From the NCBI GenBank assembly GCA_017403955.1, contig JAFRDH010000022.1:107380-171379 (forward strand): a stretch of DNA of 64,000 nt, given 5' to 3'. Shown piece after piece: positions 44,682 to 53,208 of this stretch. Source of the DNA: Mogibacterium sp. (GTDB lineage Bacteria; Bacillota; Clostridia; Peptostreptococcales; Anaerovoracaceae). A program made the translations under genes and the position numbers. A model generated the notes under the pieces. The model was not told the DNA's origin, made no database searches, and saw nothing but the letters and a program-made list of their open reading frames with translations. The number at the start of each line of letters is the position of its first letter. Within the stretch, counting starts at the first letter, position 1.

Positions 44682-46084
44682 CAGGAAGGATACTCATAGC
44701 GGCTCCTAAGAGCGGAAGCGGCAAGACGATACTGACATGCGGCCTTCTCAAGCTGATCAAAGACAGCGGCTCTGCAGTCATGTCGTATAAATGCGGACCT
44801 GACTATATAGATCCGATGTTCCACCGCAAGGTCATCGGGATACCGGGAAGCAATCTCGATTCTTTTTTCTCGGATGCTGAGAAGATACGCAGGATCGTAG
44901 CTGAGCATATATCCGAGGGCTATGACGCAGCCGTGATAGAGGGTGTCATGGGAATATATGACGGTATCGCGGGTGCTTCGGGCAAAGGATCTTGCTACGA
45001 TATCGCGAGGATCACAGGTACACCGGTAGTTCTGGTGATCGATGTCAAAGGCATGGGACCAACGATGCTTTCAGTGATCAAAGGGATATTGTCTGACGAC
45101 ACATCACATCTGATCCACGGCATAGTTCTCAACAGGATAACACCGCACTATTACAAAGAGATCAGCCCGCTTATGAAAGAAATGCTGGATGAGATCTCCG
45201 CGCAGAGAGGCATCAGCGTCAGCCTGCTCGGCGGCATCCCGCATTCGGATGAGATCAGACTTTCAAGCAGGCATCTTGGTCTGATCATGCCGGACGAGAT
45301 AGACGATCTTAAAGAACAGGTCGACACATCGGCAAGACTTTTGTCGGATCATATGGATCTCGGACTGCTTGAAGATATCATGGGTCAGGCAGAAGTCTTA
45401 CAAGATGATTGGATCTGTAATGACATTCAAGATAATAAAAAATATGATGATCAAACCGTAACAATTGTTACTGCAAGAGACGAAGCATTTTGCTTTTATT
45501 ATGAAGAGAATCTCAGGATGCTCGAGAAGTACGGGATCAAAGTCGTTGAATTCTCGCCCCTTCATGATGAAGCGCTGCCTGCTGATGCAGACGGGATACT
45601 ACTCGGGGGCGGATATCCGGAACTTTTTGCGGAAGAACTCAGCTGGAATTCTTCTATGAGACAATCTGTTCATAACGCGATCACTTCGGGAATGCCGAGC
45701 CTTGCGGAGTGCGGGGGATTCATGTACCTGCTGGACAAGCTCGAAGACAAAGAAGGTAAGCAGTATTCAATGAGCCACATCGTACCGGGTTCATCGCACA
45801 ACACGGGAAAACTCGGAAGATTCGGATATATCACTTTGACCGGATCTGCAGGAATAATTGAAGGACTATCGATCAGGGGGCACGAATTCCATTATTATGA
45901 CAGCTCAAACAACGGATCAGATGCTCTGGCGGTAAAGCCGGGCAGCGGAAGATCCTGGGAGTGCGTCCATGCAGGGGATGATCATGTCTGGGGCTTTCCG
46001 CATCTGTATTATCCGTCATGTCCTGAACTGATCATCAGATTCAAAAAAGCGATGCTTGAATATAAGGCGCGCAAAGAGATTTAA
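44678..46084 (+). CDS. cbiA: Cobyrinate a,c-diamide synthase
   Basis: 468-residue glutamine-dependent amidase for the a and c carboxylates. The N-terminal P-loop is ILIAAPKSGSGKTILTCGLL, with YKCGPDYIDPMFH as the substrate region; the C-terminal glutaminase has C345 in LAECGGFMYLLD and a late HEFHYY. Length and order match CbiA/CobB; hydrogenobyrinate (aerobic) use is excluded by the pathway context. Confidence 0.96.
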   Translation: MTGRILIAAPKSGSGKTILTCGLLKLIKDSGSAVMSYKCGPDYIDPMFHRKVIGIPGSNLDSFFSDAEKIRRIVAEHISEGYDAAVIEGVMGIYDGIAGASGKGSCYDIARITGTPVVLVIDVKGMGPTMLSVIKGILSDDTSHLIHGIVLNRITPHYYKEISPLMKEMLDEISAQRGISVSLLGGIPHSDEIRLSSRHLGLIMPDEIDDLKEQVDTSARLLSDHMDLGLLEDIMGQAEVLQDDWICNDIQDNKKYDDQTVTIVTARDEAFCFYYEENLRMLEKYGIKVVEFSPLHDEALPADADGILLGGGYPELFAEELSWNSSMRQSVHNAITSGMPSLAECGGFMYLLDKLEDKEGKQYSMSHIVPGSSHNTGKLGRFGYITLTGSAGIIEGLSIRGHEFHYYDSSNNGSDALAVKPGSGRSWECVHAGDDHVWGFPHLYYPSCPELIIRFKKAMLEYKARKEI

Positions 46085-46100
46085 CTGCGGGGGCCGGAAA

Positions 46101-46343
46101 ATGAAAAATTCATACAAGTTTTTCGAAAACAGGGAATGCAAATACTATCCCTGCCACAAAGGAATAGATGAGATCAACTGTCTGTTCTGTTACTGCCCGC
46201 TTTATCATCTTGAGAAATGCCCGGGCGCCCCTTCATATGTAGCGAAAGACGGCAAGATGATCAAGGTATGCACAGCATGCACATTCCCTCATCAGCCGGA
46301 TAACTACGATAAAGTGATCGAAACGATCAAAGCTAACAGATAA
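46101..46343 (+). CDS. Small cysteine-rich protein (cobalamin-cluster associated)
   Basis: 80-residue protein with eight cysteines: ECKYYPCHKG, INCLFCYCPLYH, KCPGAP and VCTACTFPH. This matches the 'cysteine-rich small domain' family (PF04071, from memory), which recurs beside cobalamin genes and sometimes is fused to them. A zinc or Fe-S site is likely. ATG 46101 follows GGGGGCCGGAAA. Function not known; metal delivery to the corrinoid path is one idea. Confidence 0.8.
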   Translation: MKNSYKFFENRECKYYPCHKGIDEINCLFCYCPLYHLEKCPGAPSYVAKDGKMIKVCTACTFPHQPDNYDKVIETIKANR

Positions 46344-46367
46344 TAATTGCAAGGAGATATTATAACA

Positions 46368-47357
46368 ATGATCTACAGACCAAGAAGACTTCGCTCTACA
46401 CCTGAGCTGAGAAAGATGGTCAGAGAGACCCGCATCGATGAGTCATCCCTGATATATCCGATGTTCGTAATGGATGGAGAGAACCGGATCGACGAGATCA
46501 AAGCTCTTCCGGGACAGTATAGATATACAGTCGACAGAGTTGATGCCAAGGTCGAAGAAATGCTTGAAGCAGGAGTATCGAGTATCATGCTGTTTGGTAT
46601 CCCTGAAGTCAAGGACGAAATGGGAAGCCAGGCTTATGCTGAAGACGGTATCATCCAGAGAGCGGTAAGCCATATCAAGTGCAAATATCCTGAGATGTTT
46701 GTGATCACTGATGTGTGTATGTGTGAGTATACTTCACACGGGCACTGCGGAGCTCTGTGCAGATGCGGAGAAAGATATGATGTAGACAATGACAGGACTC
46801 TTGAGCTGCTTCAGAAAACAGCTGTTTCACATGCGCTTGCAGGATCGGACATGGTAGCACCGTCCGACATGATGGACGGAAGAGTCAGAGCGATCAGAGA
46901 AGCTCTTGATGAGAATGGCTTTGTCAACACACCGATCATGTCATATGCTGTTAAGTATTCTTCGTCTTTCTATGGCCCGTTCAGAGAGGCTGCCGGCTCA
47001 GCACCTGCATTCGGTGACAGGAAATCCTACCAGATGGACTATCACAACAGGAGAGAAGCGATCAAGGAAGCGATCCTGGACGTTGAGGAAGGCGCAGATA
47101 TAATCATGGTCAAACCTTCGACAGCATATCTTGACATCATCAGGGAAGTATATGAAGCAACTGATGTTCCGGTCGCTGCATACAGCGTGAGCGGGGAATA
47201 CGCAATGGTCAAAGCAGCTGCAGCAAATGGATGGATTGATGAGAAAGCAGTCATGTGTGAAATGGCAGTAGCAGCATACCGAGCAGGAGCAACAATATAC
47301 GAAACATACTACGCAAAAGAATTAGCTGAGTGTATCAAGCAGGGAATCATTGGTTAA
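46368..47357 (+). CDS. hemB: Porphobilinogen synthase
   Basis: 329-residue delta-aminolevulinate dehydratase. Zinc-type metal site: C117/C119, C127 in DVCMCEYTSHGHCG with more cysteines at 131 and 133; Schiff-base lysines K196 in YAVKYSSSFYGPF and K249 in MVKPS. PSDMMDGRV and the FGDRKSYQMD allosteric region are present. ATG 46368 with AAGGAGA upstream is chosen over a TTG at 46347. It supplies porphobilinogen for hemC, which follows behind a repeat block. Confidence 0.97.
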   Translation: MIYRPRRLRSTPELRKMVRETRIDESSLIYPMFVMDGENRIDEIKALPGQYRYTVDRVDAKVEEMLEAGVSSIMLFGIPEVKDEMGSQAYAEDGIIQRAVSHIKCKYPEMFVITDVCMCEYTSHGHCGALCRCGERYDVDNDRTLELLQKTAVSHALAGSDMVAPSDMMDGRVRAIREALDENGFVNTPIMSYAVKYSSSFYGPFREAAGSAPAFGDRKSYQMDYHNRREAIKEAILDVEEGADIIMVKPSTAYLDIIREVYEATDVPVAAYSVSGEYAMVKAAAANGWIDEKAVMCEMAVAAYRAGATIYETYYAKELAECIKQGIIG

Positions 47358-47393
47358 AATCGTCTTGAATATGTCCTTCAGGTGATAATACTC

Positions 47394-47698
47394 GAAGAGC
47401 TTTTCGCCGCATGGGCGGCTCGCTCTTCTGCGTGATCACCATTCCGGACATATTCAAAACTATCCCAAATGATACCACTTGATACCACTGGAAGGGGTTA
47501 GAGCTGAATGGATCATATGAAGAGCTTTTCGCCGCATGGGCGGCTCGCTCTTCTGCGTGATCACCATTCCGGATACATTCAACACAATCCCGAATGATAC
47601 CACTTGATACCACTGAAAGGGCCTGGTGCCGCATGGGCGGCTCGCTCTTCTGCGTGATCACCATTCCGGATACATTCAACACCATCCCGAATGATACC
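47394..47698. repeat. Three-copy repeat with REP-like hairpins
   Basis: Copy 1 from 47394, copy 2 from 47519 (about 103 bases each, nearly identical, 125-base period) and partial copy 3 from 47628. Each full copy starts with a compound hairpin GAAGAGC...GCCGC-ATGG-GCGGC...GCTCTTC, followed by GTGATCACCATTCCGGA and ATGATACCACTTGATACCACTG. Copy 3 lacks the outer 5' arm. The 392-base gap between hemB and hemC holds nothing else; a - strand frame through it is judged spurious. Confidence 0.9.
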
Positions 47699-47749
47699 GT
47701 TTTGTGCAGTGTTTATTAATGAAATAAGATGTTTAAGGAAGATAATGGT

Positions 47750-48649
47750 TTGAAAAAGTTAATAGTCGGGAGCAGAGGGAGCAGGCTTGCTGTGATCCAG
47801 TCAGAATTAATGATGAAGAGGATGGAAGAGGTTTATCCTGACATCCGCACAGAACTGGTCACGATGAAGACTACCGGGGACAAGATCCTCGACAAGACTC
47901 TCGATCAGATCGGCGGCAAGGGGCTTTTTGTGAGAGAGCTTGATGAGGCGCTCCTTTCGGGCGTCTGTGACATGACAGTACACAGTCTCAAGGATCTTCC
48001 TCAGATGACTGACGAGAGGATACCACTCACTGCTTTCTCAGAAAGGGAAGATGCGAGGGATGTGCTTGCGCTGCCTGAAGGAGCAAGCGGGATCGATCTG
48101 TCAAAGCCGATCGGTACTTCGAGCCTCAGACGATCCATTCAGATAAAAGAACTATATCCCGGTGCAGAGACTGCGCCAATCAGGGGCAACGTTGAAACAA
48201 GACTCAGAAAGCTTGATGAAGGACAGTATTCAGCACTGATCATGGCGGCCGCAGGCCTGATAAGACTCGGACTTCAGCACAGGATAAGCAGATTTTTCGA
48301 GCCTGATGAAATGATTCCTGCTTCATGTCAGGGGATCCTTGGGATCCAGGCCAGAGCAGATGACGAAGAAGTCAGGGAGATGATCGCTACAGCTCTTAAC
48401 TGCAGGGAGGCAGAACTTTGCGCCGCAGCAGAGAGGGCTTTTGTCAGAGCGATCGGGGCGGACTGCGGTTCTCCGGACACGGCTTACTCATGGATGGAAA
48501 ACGGCGAAATGCACTTGATCGGTTTCAGATATGAAACTTCGTGCGGACGCATCTCAAGAGAAAACCTCAGCGGCAGGGCAGATGAGCCTGCTGAAGCAGC
48601 AGAACTCGGCAGAAAACTTGCAGAGAGACTTCTAGGCAATAAGGAATAA
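47750..48649 (+). CDS. hemC: Hydroxymethylbilane synthase
   Basis: 299-residue porphobilinogen deaminase that builds the linear tetrapyrrole. Start block KKLIVGSRGSRLAVIQSE, DKTLDQIGGKGLFVRELD, HSLKDLP with the catalytic Asp region, GTSSLRRSIQ, RGNVETRLRKL and the dipyrromethane Cys region GADCGSPDTAY. TTG 47750 is proposed as start: AAGGAAG lies 8 bases upstream and the protein then begins as the family does. The in-frame ATG 47729 would add seven residues but has no ribosome site. Confidence 0.94.
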   Translation: MKKLIVGSRGSRLAVIQSELMMKRMEEVYPDIRTELVTMKTTGDKILDKTLDQIGGKGLFVRELDEALLSGVCDMTVHSLKDLPQMTDERIPLTAFSEREDARDVLALPEGASGIDLSKPIGTSSLRRSIQIKELYPGAETAPIRGNVETRLRKLDEGQYSALIMAAAGLIRLGLQHRISRFFEPDEMIPASCQGILGIQARADDEEVREMIATALNCREAELCAAAERAFVRAIGADCGSPDTAYSWMENGEMHLIGFRYETSCGRISRENLSGRADEPAEAAELGRKLAERLLGNKE

Positions 48650-48656
48650 GACGATC

Positions 48657-50171
48657 ATGATAGAAGATAAAATGCAGAAAGGCAAGGTATGGCTTGTCGG
48701 TGCTGGCCCTGGAGATCCGGGGCTGATGACACAGAAAGGCAGGAAGGTCCTCGAGGAGGCAGATGTAGTAGTGTATGATGCACTCATCGGAAGCGGGATC
48801 CTGTCTCTGATGCCTGCAGGAGCCGAGAAAATATATGCCGGAAAGCGGTCGGGACATCATTTCCTGAAGCAGGATGAGATCAACAGGGTACTGCTCGAGA
48901 AAGCGCGGGAAGGTCTCAGAGTCGTGAGACTCAAGGGTGGTGATCCGTTCGTTTTCGGAAGAGGCGGCGAGGAACTCGAATTACTGATAGAAAATGATAT
49001 CCCGTATGAGATCGTTCCGGGAGTTACGAGCGCCGTTGCAGTACCTGCATATGCGGGGATCCCGGTAACCCACAGAGACTTCTGCTCGAGTGTCCATATT
49101 ATCACAGGACATAAGAGGAAAGATCATACATACGATATAGACTTTAAGGCTCTTAAAGAAACAGGAGGAACACTTGTGTTCCTGATGGGAATCGCATCTC
49201 TTCCTGTTATTACAGCGGGACTCCTTGAAGCAGGTATGGATCCGGAGACCCCTGCTGCAGTCATCGAGAAAGGGGCAACCGCAAATCAGCGGATCATTTC
49301 ATCGACGCTTGCTGATCTGGCTCCGGATGCTGCCGCGGCTTCAGTTATCACACCGGCAATCATTATTATAGGCAAAGTCGTTTCACTGGCGGATCAATTC
49401 AGCTGGAGACAAGAGCTTCCGCTCTCGGGGATCAAGGCTGTCGTAACAAGGCCTAAGGAGCTGAGCTCGGGACTTGCGACAATGCTCAGAGAAAAGGGTG
49501 CAGAAGTCATTGAACTCCCGACTATAGAGATCGCGCCGATCGAAGATAATGGAGAACTTACAGGAGCGATCGGGGCGCTGGACAGCTATGACTGGATCGT
49601 TTTCACGAGCCCGAGCGGAGTCAGAGTCTTCATGGATGAACTTCTGAAGAGCAAAGACATCCGATCTCTTGCCGGATGCAGGATAGCTTCCATCGGAAAA
49701 GGGACCGAAAAGGAACTTCTCAAATACGGATTAAGGGCAGATATGGTCCCATCCGAATATGACGGGAGGACTCTGGGCACAGAGCTCGCCGGACTTCTTC
49801 ATGAAGGGGAGCGGGTACTTATCCCGAGAGCAAAGATCGGCAATCATGAGCTGATAGAGGAATTATGCAAAATCAGCGGTATCACGATCGATGATATCCC
49901 GACTTATGATACGATATATACATCACAGGAGTGGTTCGACGCAGGGGAAGCATTTGATGATCCGCACACATACGCGCTTTTCACGAGCGCTTCGACCGTA
50001 AGAGGTTTTGCCAAAGCTTATCCGGGCATGGACTACAGCAAAGTCAGGGCCGTCTGCATAGGAAAGCAGACGAAGGCTGAGGCAGATGGGCACGGCATGG
50101 TGACTTATGTCTCTGACAAAGCTACTCTTGGATCACTGGTGAGCAGGCTGGAAGAAGTCTGCAGTCAATAA
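48657..50171 (+). CDS. cobA: Uroporphyrinogen-III C-methyltransferase / uroporphyrinogen-III synthase fusion
   Basis: 504 residues. Residues 1-250 are the SAM methyltransferase that makes precorrin-2 (VWLVGAGPGDPGLMTQKG, DVVVYDALI, VRLKGGDPFVFGRGGEE, PGVTSAVAVPAYAGIPVTHR region). Residues about 258-504 are HemD (AVVTRPKELSSGLATML, WIVFTSPSGVRVFMDEL, ALFTSASTVRGF). This CobA-HemD fusion is frequent in Firmicutes and channels uroporphyrinogen III to corrinoid and siroheme. ATG 48657 after AAGGAATAAG. Confidence 0.96.
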   Translation: MIEDKMQKGKVWLVGAGPGDPGLMTQKGRKVLEEADVVVYDALIGSGILSLMPAGAEKIYAGKRSGHHFLKQDEINRVLLEKAREGLRVVRLKGGDPFVFGRGGEELELLIENDIPYEIVPGVTSAVAVPAYAGIPVTHRDFCSSVHIITGHKRKDHTYDIDFKALKETGGTLVFLMGIASLPVITAGLLEAGMDPETPAAVIEKGATANQRIISSTLADLAPDAAAASVITPAIIIIGKVVSLADQFSWRQELPLSGIKAVVTRPKELSSGLATMLREKGAEVIELPTIEIAPIEDNGELTGAIGALDSYDWIVFTSPSGVRVFMDELLKSKDIRSLAGCRIASIGKGTEKELLKYGLRADMVPSEYDGRTLGTELAGLLHEGERVLIPRAKIGNHELIEELCKISGITIDDIPTYDTIYTSQEWFDAGEAFDDPHTYALFTSASTVRGFAKAYPGMDYSKVRAVCIGKQTKAEADGHGMVTYVSDKATLGSLVSRLEEVCSQ

Positions 50172-50189
50172 GATCAAAGGTAATAAATT

Positions 50190-50885
50190 ATGAAAAAGGG
50201 AATAGCATATGGAGTTGGAGTCGGCCCTGGTGATCCTGAACTTATGACACTCAGAGCCTGCAGGCTCATTCGTGAAAATGATGTTATCGCAGTGCCGGGC
50301 AAAGTCGCGAAAGACGCAGTAGCTTACAGGATCGCATCAGGAGCTGTGCCTGAAATAGCAGATAAGGAACTCGTTTCTATATATATGCCGATGGTAAGGG
50401 ACAGGGACCTTATTGCGAAAGCTCACAGGGAAGCGGCTGACCTGATCGAAAAATATCTTGATGAAGGGAAGAATGTCGTATATATAACTCTGGGTGATTC
50501 AACGATATACTGCACTTTCAGTTATATCCAGCATCTGCTTGAGGCTGACGGATATGATACGGAACTTGTACCGGGGATCACATCCTTCTGTGCGGCTGCT
50601 GCAGCACTCAATATTCCGCTGACTGAGTGGAATGAACCGCTTCACGTCATTCCTGCACTTCATAATACAGAAGTGGGTTCGCTCAAATGGCCGGGCAACT
50701 ATGTTCTGATGAAATCCGCGAGCAAGATGCGTGGAGTCAAGGAAATGCTTTCACGCACTGATCTGGATGTGCAGGCAGTGGAAAACTGCAGCATGGAGAC
50801 TGAAAAGAAATACAGGTCGCTGGAAGAAATACCTGATGATGCAGGTTATTTCTCTCTGATAATTGCGAAAGAGAAGACAAAGTGA
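50190..50885 (+). CDS. cbiL: Cobalt-precorrin-2 C20-methyltransferase
   Basis: 231-residue SAM methyltransferase. YGVGVGPGDPELMTLRACR and DVIAVPGK are the CbiL/CobI marks, plus ITLGDSTIYCTFSY and PGITSFCAAAAALNIPLTEW (blocks near residues 95-150). It completes the set of C-methyltransferases of the cluster. Overlaps the GTG start of the ABC gene. Confidence 0.95.
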   Translation: MKKGIAYGVGVGPGDPELMTLRACRLIRENDVIAVPGKVAKDAVAYRIASGAVPEIADKELVSIYMPMVRDRDLIAKAHREAADLIEKYLDEGKNVVYITLGDSTIYCTFSYIQHLLEADGYDTELVPGITSFCAAAAALNIPLTEWNEPLHVIPALHNTEVGSLKWPGNYVLMKSASKMRGVKEMLSRTDLDVQAVENCSMETEKKYRSLEEIPDDAGYFSLIIAKEKTK

Positions 50886-51718
50886 TTGAGTTAAAGGATC
50901 TTACTAAGAAATTCGGTGATTTTACTGCGGTCGACGGACTCTCCTTTGAAATAGGAACGGGAGAGTTTTTTGGCTTGCTCGGACCTAACGGCGCAGGCAA
51001 AACGACTACCATCAGCATGTTGTCAACGGTATTGCTGCCGACTTCGGGTGAGATCTACATAGACGGAGTCAGGCTCACAAGAGGAGCTTCTGAGCAGAAG
51101 CGCAAGCTTGCTGTCATCACCCAGGAATACTCGATGCGTCAGGATATGACGATGGACGAGGTAATGGAATATCAGGGCAGACTCTACTATCTTCCTAAGA
51201 AAGAAATCAAAAAGAGAGCGAACGAGCTCCTTGAATTTGCAGGACTTTCGGAGTATCATCGCAGAACGGTGAGGCATCTTTCCGGCGGCATGAAGCGTAA
51301 ACTCATGATCTGCCGTGCTCTTCTGATCGAGCCGGAAATTCTTCTGCTTGATGAGCCTACTGCCGGTATGGATGCGCTTTCAAGGAGACAGATGTGGAAT
51401 CTCCTCAGGCAGGTCTCAGGAAGAGATATGACGATACTCCTCACGACTCATTACATTGAAGAGGCTGAGGCTTTGTGCGACAGGGTCGCGATGATCAACA
51501 GAGGCAAACTCCGGAAACTCGATTCACCTGAATCGCTGATCAGGGAGATCGGCGAGTTCACGGTGGATGAAACGGGAGAGCATGACCTTAAGAGCACGCA
51601 TTTCCACACAAGAGAAGATGCGATAAGATATCTTGAATCCGCTTCGGCAGATTCGACATTCAGGCAGACAACGCTTGAAGATGTATTTATAGAAGTAGCC
51701 GGAAGGAAAATAACTTAG
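50882..51718 (+). CDS. ABC-2 type transporter ATPase
   Basis: 278-residue ATPase of the DrrA/export class. Walker A LLGPNGAGKTTT, signature HLSGGMKRKL, Walker B LLLDEPTAGMD, H-loop TTHYIEEA; a C-terminal regulatory extension as in drug and lipid exporters. The start is GTG 50882, overlapping the cbiL stop as AGTGA, so it is part of the cobalamin operon and not a visitor. Cargo unknown; together with the next two genes it may move a corrinoid, an intermediate or a metal chelate. Confidence 0.9.
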   Translation: MIELKDLTKKFGDFTAVDGLSFEIGTGEFFGLLGPNGAGKTTTISMLSTVLLPTSGEIYIDGVRLTRGASEQKRKLAVITQEYSMRQDMTMDEVMEYQGRLYYLPKKEIKKRANELLEFAGLSEYHRRTVRHLSGGMKRKLMICRALLIEPEILLLDEPTAGMDALSRRQMWNLLRQVSGRDMTILLTTHYIEEAEALCDRVAMINRGKLRKLDSPESLIREIGEFTVDETGEHDLKSTHFHTREDAIRYLESASADSTFRQTTLEDVFIEVAGRKIT

Positions 51719-51721
51719 ATC

Positions 51722-52453
51722 ATGGGGATCATAACAGTACTCTGGGAGAAATGGGTAGAATTCAGAAGAGATTTCTACAAGATCACCGTTGCGGCGATGA
51801 TCTCTCCTTTGATGTACCTGATTATTTTCGGACTCGGCATCCGTACCACATCTCATGGCGAGCCGTACATCCACTTCCTTGTACCGGGCCTTGTAGCGAT
51901 GGTAACGATGACCGGCAGCTTTGGCGCGATCGCTCAGAGCATGAGTGTCCAGAGGCTTTATGAGAAAGCTCTCGACCAGGTCATGGTCTCGCCGACGCCT
52001 CTCTGGCAGTTCATTACAGGGCAGGTGATCGGGGGAAGTCTTCGCGGACTATATGCAGCCTGCGTGATCCTTGTCATGACGATACCCGTCAGACACGGGC
52101 TCGTTTTCAACTGGCTGTCATTTCTGATCATGGTGCTCAACGGCATGGTTTTCGCAACACTGGCACTGGTGCTGTCGTTCCTTGCCAAGACATACTCGGA
52201 TGCGCCGAGATTCAACACGTATATAATCATGCCAATGTCGTTCCTGTGCAACACGTTCTTCTCGACCGAAGAAATGCCTGACGGATTCAGGCAGATCATA
52301 GACATACTGCCTCTCTCGCAGGCAAGCGGCATGATAAGAAGCATCGCGAACGGCGAGGCGCCGGGAGCCATCGGATTCGTAATACTTTTTGCGTATCTTA
52401 TAATACTCGGCGGTATATCGGTATTCTTCATATACCGCAAAAAGAATCTGTAG
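51722..52453 (+). CDS. ABC-2 type permease
   Basis: 243-residue integral membrane protein with six hydrophobic segments in DrrB style (MYLIIFGLGI, FLVPGLVAMVTMTGSFG, VMVSPTPLWQFITGQVIGG, YIIMPMSFLCNTFFSTEEMP regions). Partner of the ATPase 3 bases upstream. The following gene starts 13 bases downstream, so the three form one subunit set. Direction of transport is not proven by sequence; the family mostly exports. Confidence 0.9.
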   Translation: MGIITVLWEKWVEFRRDFYKITVAAMISPLMYLIIFGLGIRTTSHGEPYIHFLVPGLVAMVTMTGSFGAIAQSMSVQRLYEKALDQVMVSPTPLWQFITGQVIGGSLRGLYAACVILVMTIPVRHGLVFNWLSFLIMVLNGMVFATLALVLSFLAKTYSDAPRFNTYIIMPMSFLCNTFFSTEEMPDGFRQIIDILPLSQASGMIRSIANGEAPGAIGFVILFAYLIILGGISVFFIYRKKNL

Positions 52454-52466
52454 GAGGGTGATCGTT

Positions 52467-53183
52467 ATGAAGAAGTTCGTACACATAGCGCCCGCCGCGG
52501 AAATACTCAAAAAGGCACTCGTTCTGATCGCGTTCGTTCTGGTGGTGATCGCCTTTACGATTCCTGTGAATGCTGACCCGCTTGTGATCAAAGACTCTGA
52601 TGATCCTTCGAATGAAACGAATCAGTCAGAGACTGCGCCTTCGAGGGACAGATCCACACAGGACGGGACCCTCATCTACGGCATGACACCTGTCTATCCG
52701 GAGGATTTTGACGAAGGCGATTATGAGGTCGAAGCAATCTCGAGCTCGCAGTTTTTCAAGATAATCCACACTGATCTTACGAATTCATCAGGAAGGATCA
52801 GGGCAGTGATACGCATTTCCAGCACGAGCTATGCATATGTTTTCCAGGGAACTGCAGCTGAAGCGGCTGCTGCAGATGAGTCGCAGTGGATACCTGCAGA
52901 TGAATCGAGCGGATACGGAGAGTTTCAGATCGAAGCAGAGGCGCTGGATAAAGAATTCCCGTGCGCTGCATATAGCAAGAAGAAACAAAAGTGGTATGAT
53001 AGAGACATAGTTTTCCTGGCGGAGAGTTTACCTCAGGAGAATCTTCACATCGACCTTTCGGAAAACGGAGGGACGATCGTCGATACGCAGGAAGCCGCAG
53101 TCAAGGTCATATACATTGCGCTTGCAATCATAATCCTCGGCGGGATCCTCAACCACTTTGTCAAGAAAAGATTCTACGAATAG
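52467..53183 (+). CDS. Membrane protein with one extracytoplasmic beta module
   Basis: 238 residues. N-terminal hydrophobic signal/anchor (about residues 15-35), an acidic Ser/Thr-rich linker, one module at about 85-190, and a C-terminal membrane helix (VKVIYIALAIIILGGILNHF) with a positive tail facing inwards. The module aligns with the two domains of the lipoprotein at 28060: DEGDYEVEA / DGTYVATF opening, a central RIRAVIRISS strand, GTAAEA, EFQIEAEALDKEF, and QKWYDRDIVF against GNWYDHKVIV. It is the third part of the ABC-2 set. AGGAGGG gives ATG 52467. Confidence 0.75.
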   Translation: MKKFVHIAPAAEILKKALVLIAFVLVVIAFTIPVNADPLVIKDSDDPSNETNQSETAPSRDRSTQDGTLIYGMTPVYPEDFDEGDYEVEAISSSQFFKIIHTDLTNSSGRIRAVIRISSTSYAYVFQGTAAEAAAADESQWIPADESSGYGEFQIEAEALDKEFPCAAYSKKKQKWYDRDIVFLAESLPQENLHIDLSENGGTIVDTQEAAVKVIYIALAIIILGGILNHFVKKRFYE

Positions 53184-53208
53184 GCTTTAGTGAAAGGGCT
53201 GAATCAAT

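Noticed and set aside
47347-47685. 112-residue - strand frame between hemB and hemC
   Set aside because: It is made of the translated repeat units, has no ribosome site, and crosses the hairpins; spurious.
47394-47698. CRISPR array
   Set aside because: Units are about 103 bases with strong internal hairpins, only three copies, and no cas genes or unique spacers of constant length.
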